From Pseudomonas sp. ACN8 (lineage in GTDB: Bacteria > Pseudomonadota > Gammaproteobacteria > Pseudomonadales > Pseudomonadaceae): a stretch of DNA of 64,000 bases. Where the stretch lies: contig NZ_MRCS01000012.1 in NCBI RefSeq assembly GCF_002303925.1, forward strand, positions 62,001 through 126,000. The letters are read 5' to 3'. Of the stretch, positions 35,851-44,507 are shown piece after piece. The notes beneath the pieces were generated by a model, which made no database searches, was not told the DNA's origin, and saw only the letters and a program-made list of their open reading frames with translations. Numbering within the stretch: position 1 is the stretch's first letter; every line of letters starts with the position of its first letter. The position numbers and the translations under genes are program-made.

Positions 35851-36690
35851 TCAACTCTCGGCAATCAACCAATCCATCTGCCACCCACCCTGGGTCTGCC
35901 CCAGCTTCCGGGACAACCACGGCAGCAGCTCACGCAACTCTTCCTCAAGCCCCCACGGCGGATTGGCAATCGCCAGCCCGGAGCCGTTCAGGCTGTTGGG
36001 CGTATCCAGCGGATGCACCAGCAACTCCACCCGCAACAACTTCGGCGCACCGGTACCGGCCAGGTCCTGATAGAAGCGGCGCAGCGCGCGCTGATCCTTC
36101 ACCGGGTACCAGATCGCCGCCACGGTCTGGCGCATCCGGCCGATCGCTTCTTTCAACGACGCGGCACAGCGCTGCATCTCGTCGAGCTGCTCGAACGGCG
36201 GATCGATCAACATCACCGCACGCTTCTCAGGCACCGGCAGCAAGGCCCGCGGCACATGCCAGCCCTCGCCCAAGTGCACCTTGACCCGGCGATCACCGGC
36301 CATGTTGTCCTTGAGCAGCACGCCATCTTCCGGGTGTTTCTCGTTGAGCAACACACGGTCCTGCGGGCGAGTCAGACGCCGCGCCAACTCCGGCGACCCC
36401 GGGTAATAGCGCAACTGGCCATCCGGGTTCATCTCGTGCAGCACTTGCATGTAATCAGCGGTCAGGATCGGCAGATCCGGCTGATCCCACAAACGCGCAA
36501 TGCCTTCCAGGTACTCACCGGTACGGCTGGCCTGATCACCCTGAAGGTCATACAGACCGATGCCGGCGTGGGTGTCGAGATAGGCAAACGGCTGCTCCTT
36601 GCGCGACATCAGGGCGATGAGGCGGGTCAAGGTCAGGTGTTTGAACACATCGGCGTGATTGCCGGCATGGAAGGCGTGACGATAATTCAT
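35851..36690 (-). CDS. rlmJ: RlmJ, 23S rRNA (adenine-2030-N6)-methyltransferase
   Basis: A 279-residue SAM-dependent methyltransferase. It begins MNYRHAFHAGNHADVFKHL, the signature of the RlmJ (YhiR/ComJ) family, and has VMLIDPPFEQLDE, the N6-adenine methyltransferase DPPF motif, near residue 155, plus YPGSPELARRL earlier. In E. coli it modifies A2030 of 23S rRNA and aids use of external DNA as a nutrient. It corresponds to PA5019. Confidence 0.93.
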   Translation of the reverse strand: MNYRHAFHAGNHADVFKHLTLTRLIALMSRKEQPFAYLDTHAGIGLYDLQGDQASRTGEYLEGIARLWDQPDLPILTADYMQVLHEMNPDGQLRYYPGSPELARRLTRPQDRVLLNEKHPEDGVLLKDNMAGDRRVKVHLGEGWHVPRALLPVPEKRAVMLIDPPFEQLDEMQRCAASLKEAIGRMRQTVAAIWYPVKDQRALRRFYQDLAGTGAPKLLRVELLVHPLDTPNSLNGSGLAIANPPWGLEEELRELLPWLSRKLGQTQGGWQMDWLIAES

Positions 36691-36897
36691 GGCTGCTCCT
36701 GCGAAGGCCGGGAAGTTTACCTTTTACCGGCCGGCAAGTCAGGGGTTGGCGGCTGAGCGGACACTTCGAGCATTCATAGCGGCAACAAGCATGCACCATC
36801 ACTCGACAAATTCAGAAACGCCTCACAACAGGAAGATTCCCGAACCTGCAAACCGGCGTGATAGCGTTCTTTGTCGAAAAAAGCAAAGGACGCACCA

Positions 36898-37392
36898 ATG
36901 ACCATTCGCTACGCAAAGATTGCAATGACCCTGGCGCTCGCCGCATTCGCCTTCATGACCGTGTTCAACAACATCACCGACTACGGTTCCAACTTCAACT
37001 TCGTCCGGCACGTGCTGAGCATGGACACCACCTTCCCTGACAACGCCGCCCGGTATCGCGCAATTGATCTGCCTTGGGTGTGGCATGGGGCCTACTGGCT
37101 GATCATCCTTGGCGAAGCCATTACCTGTGGACTGCTTGGCTACGGCGCACTACAGCTCTGGCGCTCACGGTCAGCCGGTGGGCATGAATTCAGGCAGGCC
37201 AGGAAGTGGGCCGTAGCGGGTTTGACGACAGGGTTTTTCGTGTGGTTTTTCGGCTTCATGGTTGTTGGCGGCGAGTGGTTTCTGATGTGGCAATCCGACA
37301 TCTGGAATGGTCAGGACGCAGCCTTCAGGTTCTACATGGCAATACTGGGTGTGCTGATCTTTCTGAATCAGCCCGATGCCGATCTTGACTGA
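36898..37392 (+). CDS. DUF2165 family membrane protein
   Basis: A 164-residue inner-membrane protein with four predicted helices. It starts MTIRYAKIAMTLALAAFAFM and has the family stretches NNITDYGSNFNFVRHVLSMDT, WHGAYWLIILGEAITCG and GGEWFLMWQS. AGGA lies seven bases before ATG 36898; an earlier TTG frame at 36871 has no such site. Function of DUF2165 proteins is unknown. No PAO1 equivalent is found at this position. Confidence 0.85.
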   Translation: MTIRYAKIAMTLALAAFAFMTVFNNITDYGSNFNFVRHVLSMDTTFPDNAARYRAIDLPWVWHGAYWLIILGEAITCGLLGYGALQLWRSRSAGGHEFRQARKWAVAGLTTGFFVWFFGFMVVGGEWFLMWQSDIWNGQDAAFRFYMAILGVLIFLNQPDADLD

Positions 37393-37405
37393 TCCCCAAT
37401 AAAAA

Positions 37406-37434
37406 ACGGCCCGCATCCATCGGATGCGGGCCGT
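37406..37434. terminator. strong hairpin after the DUF2165 gene
   Basis: ACGGCCCGCATCC pairs perfectly with GGATGCGGGCCGT over a three-base loop, with As before and pyrimidines (TCTTCTT) after. On the reverse strand the A-run becomes a U-run, so it may act on both strands. Confidence 0.8.
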
Positions 37435-37472
37435 CTTCTTCAATCAGGAAGCTAAAAGCCTCGCTGGAGGCC

Positions 37473-37562
37473 TTATTTGTTCAGCATGCCCGCAGACGGT
37501 GCGCCCAATTTGCTGACGATATAGATCGCCAGGCTGGCGAAGATGAAGCCCGAGATCGTTTG
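37473..37562 (-). pseudogene. C-terminal remnant of a second putP
   Basis: The reverse strand reads TISGFIFASLAIYIVSKLG, then APSAGMLNK and a stop. This matches the C-terminus of the nearby PutP (IPGFIFASLAIYFVSKMG, then TPTAGMF) almost residue for residue. Only about 30 codons survive and no upstream part is seen before 37578. It is a decayed copy or paralogue left beside the intact putP gene, which lies 0.8 kb away in the same orientation. Confidence 0.75.
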
Positions 37563-37577
37563 ATCTTGTGGTGACGC

Positions 37578-37907
37578 CTACGCCGCCGCTGTAGGCCGCC
37601 CCCGCAACCGCCGCCCAACCACATCCAGCACATCACAGCCATCGCGTAACGTAATTGCACAGAGCAAGGCGAAATCGCTGAGGATGAACGACTCGCACTC
37701 GATCGAACCGCGCATGGACAGGTTCTCAAGCACTTGGGTTACTGCGCGGATTCTGTAGTTGGCGGCGTCGGTGAGGATGTCGAGTGGCGCGTGGGTGTCG
37801 ACGAACAGGGTGGGCATGTCGGTGCAGTTGCTGGTCAATGCCATGAAGCGGTTGTCGGGATGGGGGATTGGTTTTTTGTAAGGTGGGTCAGGGTGAATTG
37901 TTTTCAT
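37578..37907 (-). CDS. small Pseudomonas-type hypothetical protein (DUF3077/DUF6124-like)
   Basis: A 109-residue protein beginning MKTIHPDPPYKKPIPHPDN, with TLFVDTHAPLDILTDAANYRIRAVTQVLENLS and ESFILSDFALLCAITLRDGCDVLDVV. It has no signal peptide or membrane helix and looks like a soluble helical protein. It resembles small multi-copy Pseudomonas proteins of unknown role; the family name is given from memory of their features and was not searched. ATG 37907 has GGGAG six bases ahead. That site can pair with an upstream segment, so a structured leader may control its translation. The gene runs toward the putP remnant. Confidence 0.7.
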   Translation of the reverse strand: MKTIHPDPPYKKPIPHPDNRFMALTSNCTDMPTLFVDTHAPLDILTDAANYRIRAVTQVLENLSMRGSIECESFILSDFALLCAITLRDGCDVLDVVGRRLRGRPTAAA

Positions 37908-37911
37908 TAGT

Positions 37912-38041
37912 AGCTCCCAAAGATGAATCGGAGCTGCCATCAGCCTTCCTACAGGCCAGGGTGGCAGCTAAGCGCGGGGTAGGAATATCGAGACCTTTGG
38001 GAAAACCCGACCACGCCGAAGCGTGCCCGCGCATAGCTGCC
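37912..38041 (-). promoter_or_regulatory. structured 5' leader RNA with alternative helices that can hide the ribosome site
   Basis: Read on the reverse strand, GGCAGCUAUGCGCGGG (38041-38026) pairs with CCCGCGCUUAGCUGCC (37978-37963): 16 positions with a single U-U mismatch. Inside is a CACGC-UUCG-GCGUG hairpin with the very stable cUUCGg loop. The 3' half AGCUGCC (37969-37963) can instead pair with a second GGCAGCU (37938-37932). That second copy overlaps AGCUCC (37935-37930), which pairs with GGAGCU (37917-37912) holding the ribosome site. The two folds are mutually exclusive. A -10-like TAAGAT at 38049-38054 would start the RNA near its first helix. The other ~300 bp to putP holds only a terminator. 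Confidence 0.65.
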
Positions 38042-38280
38042 GCAACTGATCTTACGGGCGCATGTAAACGACCGCAAACCAAGTATTGACGCTAAGTGCT
38101 TCCCATCGGCCTTGAGAGGTTCCTACACCCCACCACTGAATTGTCAGTGACCGCAAAAGACTATCGACGGAACTCGCATCGCACCACTTCATGAAAACCG
38201 CTACGTTTTGAAGGAAACGTCCGAGGACCCTGCCCGGAAAATTCGCAGATGATGACGGGCATCACGGATATTGGAGAAGC

Positions 38281-38316
38281 AAAAAAAACGGCCCGCAGCA
38301 TAAAGCTGCGAGCCGT
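38281..38316 (-). terminator. Rho-independent terminator of putP
   Basis: On the reverse strand a 12-position stem with one mismatch (ACGGCTCGCAGC / GCTGCGGGCCGT) is followed by eight Us, about 40 bp past the putP stop. Confidence 0.85.
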
Positions 38317-38355
38317 TCTTTTATCAGCGATGGGTAGAGTTCAACCCACCTCTCA

Positions 38356-39840
38356 TCACTTGTTCAAACGGTAATCAGCCTCAGCAGCCGCAAAACGCTG
38401 GAACATGCCGGCAGTCGGCGTGCCCATTTTGCTGACGAAGTAGATCGCCAGGCTGGCGAAGATGAAACCAGGGATGATTTCGTACAGGCCCAGCAGTTCG
38501 AAGTGTTTCCAGACGATCACGGTGATCGCGCCGACCAGGATACCGGCCAGTGCGCCGTTGCGGGTCATGTCTTTCCAGATCACGGAGATCAGCACGACCG
38601 GACCGAATGCGGCACCGAAGCCGGCCCAGGCGTAGCTCACCAGACCCAGTACACGGTTTTCCGGGTTGGCCGCCAGAGCGATGGCAACCAGGGCCACCAA
38701 CAGCACCATGGCACGGCCGACCCAGACCAGTTCGACCTGGGAAGCGGATTTACGCAGGAAGGTCTTGTAGAAGTCTTCGGTCAGGGCGCTCGAGCACACC
38801 AGCAACTGGCAGCTCAGGGTGCTCATGACGGCAGCCAGGATGGCCGACAGCAGGATACCCGCGATCCAGGGGTTGAAGAGGATCTTGGCCAGTTCGATGA
38901 ACACACGCTCGTGGTTCTCGGAGACTGCGCCAGCCATGTCCGGGTGCGCCGAGAAGTAGGCGATACCGAAGAAGCCGACGGCCACGGTGCCGCCCAGGCA
39001 CAGGATCATCCAGGTCATGGAGATACGACGGGCCTTGGCGATCGACTTAACCGAATCGGCAGCCATGAAACGCGCCAGGATGTGCGGCTGGCCGAAGTAG
39101 CCCAGACCCCAGCCCATCAGCGAGATGATGCCGATGAAAGTGGTGCCCTTGAGCATGTCGAAGTTGCTTGGATCTTGCGCTTCGATGGCCAGGAAAGTGG
39201 TGTCGACGCCGCCGGTGGCCAGCAGCACGATAACCGGCGTCAGGATCAACGCGAAGATCATCAGGGTGGCTTGTACGGTATCGGTCCAGCTCACGGCCAG
39301 GAATCCGCCGATAAAGGTGTAGGCAATCGTCGCCGCGGCACCGGCCCACAGCGCCGTCTCGTAGGACATGCCGAAGGTGCTTTCGAACAGACGGGCGCCG
39401 GCCACGATGCCGGAAGCGCAGTAGATGGTGAAGAACACCAGGATCACGACCGCGGAGATGATCCGCAGCAGGCCGCTTTTGTCTTCGAAACGGCTGGCGA
39501 AGTAGTCCGGCAGGGTCAGTGCATCACCGTTGTGCTCGGTCTGCACACGCAGACGGCCGGCGACGAACAGCCAATTCAGGTAGGCGCCGATGATCAGGCC
39601 GATGGCGATCCAGCTTTCGGACAGACCGGACATGTAGATCGCGCCGGGCAAGCCCATCAACAACCAGCCGCTCATGTCGGAGGCACCGGCGGACAGTGCG
39701 GTCACGACGCTGCCCAGGCTACGGCCGCCCAGAATGTAGTCGGAAAGGTTGTTGGTGGAGCGATAGGCCATCAAGCCGATCAGCACCATTGCTGCGATGT
39801 AGATCACGAACGTGATCAGGGTTGGATTGCTTACGCTCAT
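38356..39840 (-). CDS. putP: PutP, sodium/proline symporter
   Basis: A 494-residue solute:sodium symporter with about 13 transmembrane segments. It begins MSVSNPTLITFVIYIAAMVLIG and has SDYILGGRSLGSVVTALSAGASDMSGWLLMG in the first part, which contains the Na+-site residues, and GWGLGYFGQPHILARFMA, a PutP signature. The ATG at 39840 is chosen over a longer frame to 39933 that would start in the divergent promoter. It imports proline for degradation by the divergent PutA. Confidence 0.94.
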   Translation of the reverse strand: MSVSNPTLITFVIYIAAMVLIGLMAYRSTNNLSDYILGGRSLGSVVTALSAGASDMSGWLLMGLPGAIYMSGLSESWIAIGLIIGAYLNWLFVAGRLRVQTEHNGDALTLPDYFASRFEDKSGLLRIISAVVILVFFTIYCASGIVAGARLFESTFGMSYETALWAGAAATIAYTFIGGFLAVSWTDTVQATLMIFALILTPVIVLLATGGVDTTFLAIEAQDPSNFDMLKGTTFIGIISLMGWGLGYFGQPHILARFMAADSVKSIAKARRISMTWMILCLGGTVAVGFFGIAYFSAHPDMAGAVSENHERVFIELAKILFNPWIAGILLSAILAAVMSTLSCQLLVCSSALTEDFYKTFLRKSASQVELVWVGRAMVLLVALVAIALAANPENRVLGLVSYAWAGFGAAFGPVVLISVIWKDMTRNGALAGILVGAITVIVWKHFELLGLYEIIPGFIFASLAIYFVSKMGTPTAGMFQRFAAAEADYRLNK

Positions 39841-39990
39841 TAAGTTACGCCCTGGCTTTGTTTTTATGTAGCGGCGGCTGGTGAACCGCTCGCAAACGCA
39901 TACGTTTGACAGACGATCCGGGTTCCCGCGCATTTATGACTGATGTTTCCCCAGGAAAGCCATCAGCCGGAGTACCCGGATTTTGTCCGG

Positions 39991-40230
39991 GTTGCACCTT
40001 GGGCACGAATGCTATTCAACAAAGCAAATAAGGTGCAACCAGTTTCTCGAGAATAAGTTGCACCCAGTCGGAAATAAATTTCAAACCCGGTTTTTTGCTC
40101 CTTTTCGGAGCAAGAACGAGAGCCAACTACCCTAAAAAGCACCAAGCAGAGGCAGCACTCGCGTACCGGAATTTATTTCCTGACGAGCTGCGTAATATTC
40201 CGACAAAAAAAGGGTTGCACCCGGTTGCAC
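39991..40230. promoter_or_regulatory. putP-putA control region with five PutA operator boxes
   Basis: The 461-bp divergent gap contains five GTTGCAC boxes: 39991-39997, 40057-40063, 40214-40220 and 40224-40230 on the plus strand and 40033-40039 on the minus strand. GTTGCA is the known core bound by the ribbon-helix-helix domain of PutA in E. coli, and the PutA encoded here has that domain. When proline is low PutA should bind here and silence both genes. Confidence 0.8.
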
Positions 40231-40301
40231 CTCAACAGTCGCACGGCTAATCTTGCCGCCAGCTGATGCCACGCAGTCGTGGCAAACATGAGGATAAAAA
40301 C

Positions 40302-43300
40302 ATGGCTACCACCACCCTTGGGGTCAAACTTGACGACCCGACCCGCGAACGCCTCAAGGCCGCCGCGACCTCGATTGATCGCACGCCGCACTGGCTGATC
40401 AAGCAGGCAATCTTCAATTACCTGGAAAAACTCGAGGGTGGTGCAACCCTGTCCGAGCTGAACGGTTCGACCAAGGATTCCGACGACAGCGTCGACGCGC
40501 CTCTGGATCACGCCCATCAGTGCTTCCTCGAATTCGCCGAAAGCATCCTGCCGCAATCGGTACTGCGCGCCTCGATCACCGCCGCCTACCGTCGCCCCGA
40601 GCCAGAAGTCGTGCCGATGCTGATCGAGCAGGCACGCCTGCCGGCACCAATGGCCGAAGCCACCAACAAGCTCGCTGCCTCGATTGCTGAAAAACTGCGC
40701 AACCAGAAGAGCGCCGGCGGCCGTGCCGGCATCGTCCAGGGCCTGCTGCAGGAATTCTCCCTGTCGTCCCAGGAAGGCGTGGCGCTGATGTGTCTGGCCG
40801 AAGCGCTGCTGCGCATCCCGGACAAAGGCACCCGCGACGCCCTGATCCGCGACAAGATCAGCACCGGCAACTGGCAGCCGCACCTGGGCAACAGCCCGTC
40901 GCTGTTCGTCAACGCCGCCACCTGGGGTTTGCTGCTGACCGGCAAACTGGTGTCGACCCACAACGAAGCCGGCCTGACTTCGTCCCTGAGCCGCATCATC
41001 GGCAAGAGCGGCGAGCCGATGATCCGCAAGGGCGTCGACATGGCCATGCGCCTGATGGGCGAACAGTTCGTGACCGGCGAAACCATCGCCGAAGCCCTGG
41101 CCAACGCCAGCAAGTTCGAAGCCAAGGGCTTCCGCTATTCCTACGACATGCTGGGTGAAGCCGCGCTCACCGAGCACGACGCCCAGAAGTATCTGGCCTC
41201 GTACGAACAAGCCATCCACTCGATCGGCAAAGCCTCCCACGGTCGCGGGATTTATGAAGGCCCGGGCATCTCGATCAAGCTGTCCGCCCTGCACCCGCGT
41301 TACAGCCGCGCCCAGTACGAGCGCGTGATGGACGAGCTGTACCCGCGCCTGCTGTCGCTGACCCTGCTGGCCAAGCAATACGACATCGGCCTGAACATCG
41401 ACGCCGAAGAAGCCGACCGCCTCGAGCTGTCGCTGGATCTGCTCGAGCGCCTGTGCTTCGAGCCGCAACTGACTGGCTGGAACGGTATCGGCTTCGTGAT
41501 CCAGGCTTACCAGAAGCGTTGCCCGTACGTGATCGACTACGTGATCGACCTGGCTCGCCGCAGCCGTCATCGCCTGATGATCCGCCTGGTGAAAGGCGCG
41601 TACTGGGACAGCGAGATCAAGCGCGCCCAGGTCGAAGGCCTGGAAGGCTACCCGGTCTACACCCGCAAGGTGTACACCGACGTTTCCTACATCGCTTGCG
41701 CCCGCAAGCTGCTGTCGGTGCCGGAAGTCATCTATCCGCAGTTCGCCACGCACAACGCCCACACCCTGTCGGCCATTTATCACATCGCCGGTCAGAATTA
41801 TTACCCGGGCCAGTACGAGTTCCAGTGCCTGCACGGCATGGGTGAACCACTGTACGAACAGGTTGTAGGCAAAGTTTCCGAAGGCAAGCTGAACCGTCCG
41901 TGCCGCGTGTACGCTCCGGTCGGCACCCACGAAACCCTGCTGGCTTACCTGGTGCGTCGCCTGCTGGAAAACGGCGCGAACACCTCGTTCGTCAACCGCA
42001 TCGCCGACCAGTCGATTTCGATCCAGGAACTGGTGGCCGATCCGGTAGCCAGCATCGAGCAGATGGCGACTGTGGAAGGTGGTTTCGGCCTGCCGCACCC
42101 ACGCATTCCACTGCCGCGCGACCTCTATGGCTCCGAGCGCGCCAACTCCAGCGGCATCGACATGGCCAACGAACATCGTTTGGCGTCGCTGTCCTGCGCG
42201 CTTCTCGCTACTGCACATAACCACTGGAAAGCGGCGCCGATGCTCGGTTGCGCCTCCAGCACCGAAACTCCAGCCCCTGTGCTGAACCCGTCCGATCTGC
42301 GTGACGTGGTCGGTCATGTGCAGGAAGCGACCGTCGAAGACGTCGACAACGCGATCCAGTGCGCCCTCAACGCTGCACCGATCTGGCAGGCCACTCCGCC
42401 CGCCGAGCGCGCCGCGATCCTGGAACGCGCCGCCGACCTGATGGAAGCCGAGATCCAGCCACTGATGGGCCTGCTGGCCCGCGAAGCCGGCAAGACCTTC
42501 GCCAATGCCATCGCCGAAGTGCGTGAAGCCGTGGACTTCCTGCGTTATTACGCGGTACAGGCACGCAACGACTTCACCAACGACGCTCACCGTCCATTGG
42601 GTCCGGTTGTATGCATCAGCCCGTGGAACTTCCCGCTGGCGATCTTCAGTGGTCAAGTGGCTGCTGCGTTGGCCGCCGGTAACCCGGTTTTGGCCAAACC
42701 TGCCGAACAGACTCCGCTGGTCGCTGCTCAGGCCGTGCGCCTGATGCTCGAAGCCGGCATCCCGGAAGGCGTGCTGCAACTGCTGCCGGGCCGTGGCGAA
42801 ACCGTTGGGGCCGGTCTGGTCGGCGATGATCGCGTTAAAGGCGTGATGTTCACCGGTTCCACCGAAGTCGCGCGCTTGCTGCAACGCAACATTGCCGGTC
42901 GCCTGGACAGCCAGGGCCGTCCGATCCCGCTGATCGCCGAAACCGGTGGCCAGAACGCAATGATCGTCGACTCTTCGGCACTGACCGAACAAGTCGTGAT
43001 CGACGTGGTGTCCTCGGCCTTCGACAGTGCCGGTCAGCGTTGCTCGGCTCTGCGTGTACTGTGCTTGCAGGAAGATTCCGCAGACCGCGTCATCGAAATG
43101 CTCAAGGGCGCGATGGCTGAAAGCCGTCTGGGCAACCCTGAGCGTCTGTCCGTGGACATCGGCCCAGTGATCGACGCCGAAGCCAAGGCTGGCATCGAGA
43201 AGCACATCCAGGCCATGCGTGACAAAGGTCGCAGCGTGTACCAGGTGGCCATCGCCGATGCTGAAGAAGTCAAACGCGGCACCTTCGTGATGCCAACGCT

Positions 43301-44252
43301 GATCGAACTGGAAAGTTTCGACGAGTTGCAGCGAGAAATCTTCGGCCCGGTGCTGCACGTTGTTCGCTACAAGCGCAAGGACATCGATCAACTGATCGGC
43401 CAGATCAACGCTTCCGGCTACGGCCTGACCCTGGGCGTGCACACCCGCATCGACGAGACCATCGCCAAGGTGATCGACAACGTCAATGCCGGTAACGTCT
43501 ACGTCAACCGCAACATCGTTGGCGCAGTAGTAGGCGTGCAGCCATTCGGCGGCGAAGGCCTGTCGGGTACCGGCCCGAAAGCCGGCGGCCCGCTGTACCT
43601 GTACCGCCTGCTGTCGACCCGCCCTGCGGATGCGATCGAACAGTCCTTCGCTCGTGGCGATGCTGCCGCGGCACCGGACGTTCGTCTGCGCGACGCCATG
43701 AGCAAGCCGCTGACCGCCCTGAAAGCCTGGGCCGACAGCCACAAGTTCGCCGACCTGAGCACCCTGTGCGTGCAGTTCGCCGCGCAATCGCAAAGCGGCA
43801 TCACCCGTCTCCTGGCCGGCCCGACCGGCGAGCGCAACAGCTATGCGATCCTGCCGCGTGAACACGTGCTGTGCCTGGCGGAAGTCGAAGGCGATCTGCT
43901 GACTCAATTGGCAGCGGTATTGGCTGTCGGTGGTTCGGCGGTATGGCCGGAAGCTGACATGACCAAGGCCTTGTTCGCACGCCTGCCGAAGGACATTCAG
44001 GCACGCATCAAGCTGGTTTCCGACTGGAACAAGGACGAAGTGGTGTTTGATGCGGTTGTGCATCACGGTCACTCCGACCAGTTGCGTGCGGTGTGCCAGC
44101 AGGTTGCCAAGCGCGCCGGCGCCATCGTCGGTGTGCAGGGCCTGTCGCAAGGCGAAACCAACATTGCGCTGGAACGCCTGGTGATCGAGCGTGCGCTGAG
44201 CGTCAACACGGCTGCAGCGGGTGGTAATGCCAGTTTGATGACCATCGGTTAA
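40302..44252 (+). CDS. putA: PutA, trifunctional proline dehydrogenase/P5C dehydrogenase/repressor
   Basis: A 1316-residue protein. Residues 1-47 (TTLGVKLDDPTRERLKAAA to AIFNYLEKL) are a ribbon-helix-helix DNA-binding domain, so it is the autoregulating type. The FAD proline dehydrogenase barrel spans about 240-560, with SIKLSALHPRYSRAQ, RLVKGAYWDSEIK and YPQFATHNAHT. The NAD aldehyde dehydrogenase spans about 640-1120, with CISPWNFPLAIF, FTGSTEV, AETGGQN and catalytic Cys about 914 in GQRCSALR. A C-terminal domain follows. AGGA sits seven bases before ATG 40302. It oxidises proline to glutamate at the membrane. Confidence 0.96.
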   Translation: MATTTLGVKLDDPTRERLKAAATSIDRTPHWLIKQAIFNYLEKLEGGATLSELNGSTKDSDDSVDAPLDHAHQCFLEFAESILPQSVLRASITAAYRRPEPEVVPMLIEQARLPAPMAEATNKLAASIAEKLRNQKSAGGRAGIVQGLLQEFSLSSQEGVALMCLAEALLRIPDKGTRDALIRDKISTGNWQPHLGNSPSLFVNAATWGLLLTGKLVSTHNEAGLTSSLSRIIGKSGEPMIRKGVDMAMRLMGEQFVTGETIAEALANASKFEAKGFRYSYDMLGEAALTEHDAQKYLASYEQAIHSIGKASHGRGIYEGPGISIKLSALHPRYSRAQYERVMDELYPRLLSLTLLAKQYDIGLNIDAEEADRLELSLDLLERLCFEPQLTGWNGIGFVIQAYQKRCPYVIDYVIDLARRSRHRLMIRLVKGAYWDSEIKRAQVEGLEGYPVYTRKVYTDVSYIACARKLLSVPEVIYPQFATHNAHTLSAIYHIAGQNYYPGQYEFQCLHGMGEPLYEQVVGKVSEGKLNRPCRVYAPVGTHETLLAYLVRRLLENGANTSFVNRIADQSISIQELVADPVASIEQMATVEGGFGLPHPRIPLPRDLYGSERANSSGIDMANEHRLASLSCALLATAHNHWKAAPMLGCASSTETPAPVLNPSDLRDVVGHVQEATVEDVDNAIQCALNAAPIWQATPPAERAAILERAADLMEAEIQPLMGLLAREAGKTFANAIAEVREAVDFLRYYAVQARNDFTNDAHRPLGPVVCISPWNFPLAIFSGQVAAALAAGNPVLAKPAEQTPLVAAQAVRLMLEAGIPEGVLQLLPGRGETVGAGLVGDDRVKGVMFTGSTEVARLLQRNIAGRLDSQGRPIPLIAETGGQNAMIVDSSALTEQVVIDVVSSAFDSAGQRCSALRVLCLQEDSADRVIEMLKGAMAESRLGNPERLSVDIGPVIDAEAKAGIEKHIQAMRDKGRSVYQVAIADAEEVKRGTFVMPTLIELESFDELQREIFGPVLHVVRYKRKDIDQLIGQINASGYGLTLGVHTRIDETIAKVIDNVNAGNVYVNRNIVGAVVGVQPFGGEGLSGTGPKAGGPLYLYRLLSTRPADAIEQSFARGDAAAAPDVRLRDAMSKPLTALKAWADSHKFADLSTLCVQFAAQSQSGITRLLAGPTGERNSYAILPREHVLCLAEVEGDLLTQLAAVLAVGGSAVWPEADMTKALFARLPKDIQARIKLVSDWNKDEVVFDAVVHHGHSDQLRAVCQQVAKRAGAIVGVQGLSQGETNIALERLVIERALSVNTAAAGGNASLMTIG

Positions 44253-44266
44253 AACCGATAAACCGG

Positions 44267-44285
44267 GCAGCCGCAATGGCTGCCT
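44267..44285 (+). terminator. hairpin after putA
   Basis: GGCAGCC and GGCTGCC form a 7-bp stem with a five-base loop 15 bp past the stop. There is no U-run, so its role is uncertain. Confidence 0.45.
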
Positions 44286-44299
44286 GACAATCAAATCCC

Positions 44300-44388
44300 T
44301 GTAGGAGTGAGCCTGCTCGCGATAGCGGTCTGTCGGTCACATCTGTTTCGGATGTGCCGCCGTCATCGCGAGCAGGCTCACTCCTACA
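44300..44388. repeat. inverted pair of REP-like repeats after putA
   Basis: Elements 44300-44322 and 44366-44388 share a GAGTGAGC variant; the matching change in both arms keeps the pair complementary. Confidence 0.85.
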
Positions 44389-44507
44389 GTTGTTTTGTGG
44401 TGCCTGCTAGGTCACTTCTCTACCCAACTATCACGCTCATCAATCATGCTATTCAGCATAAATTCACAAGCCTAGACTCGGCCCATTCCAACAAAAGGTA
44501 GGCCGCC

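Noticed and set aside
40173..44294. 1373-codon reverse-strand reading frame opposite putA
   Set aside because: It is a codon-bias shadow of putA, rich in His/Gln/Arg with no recognisable domain.
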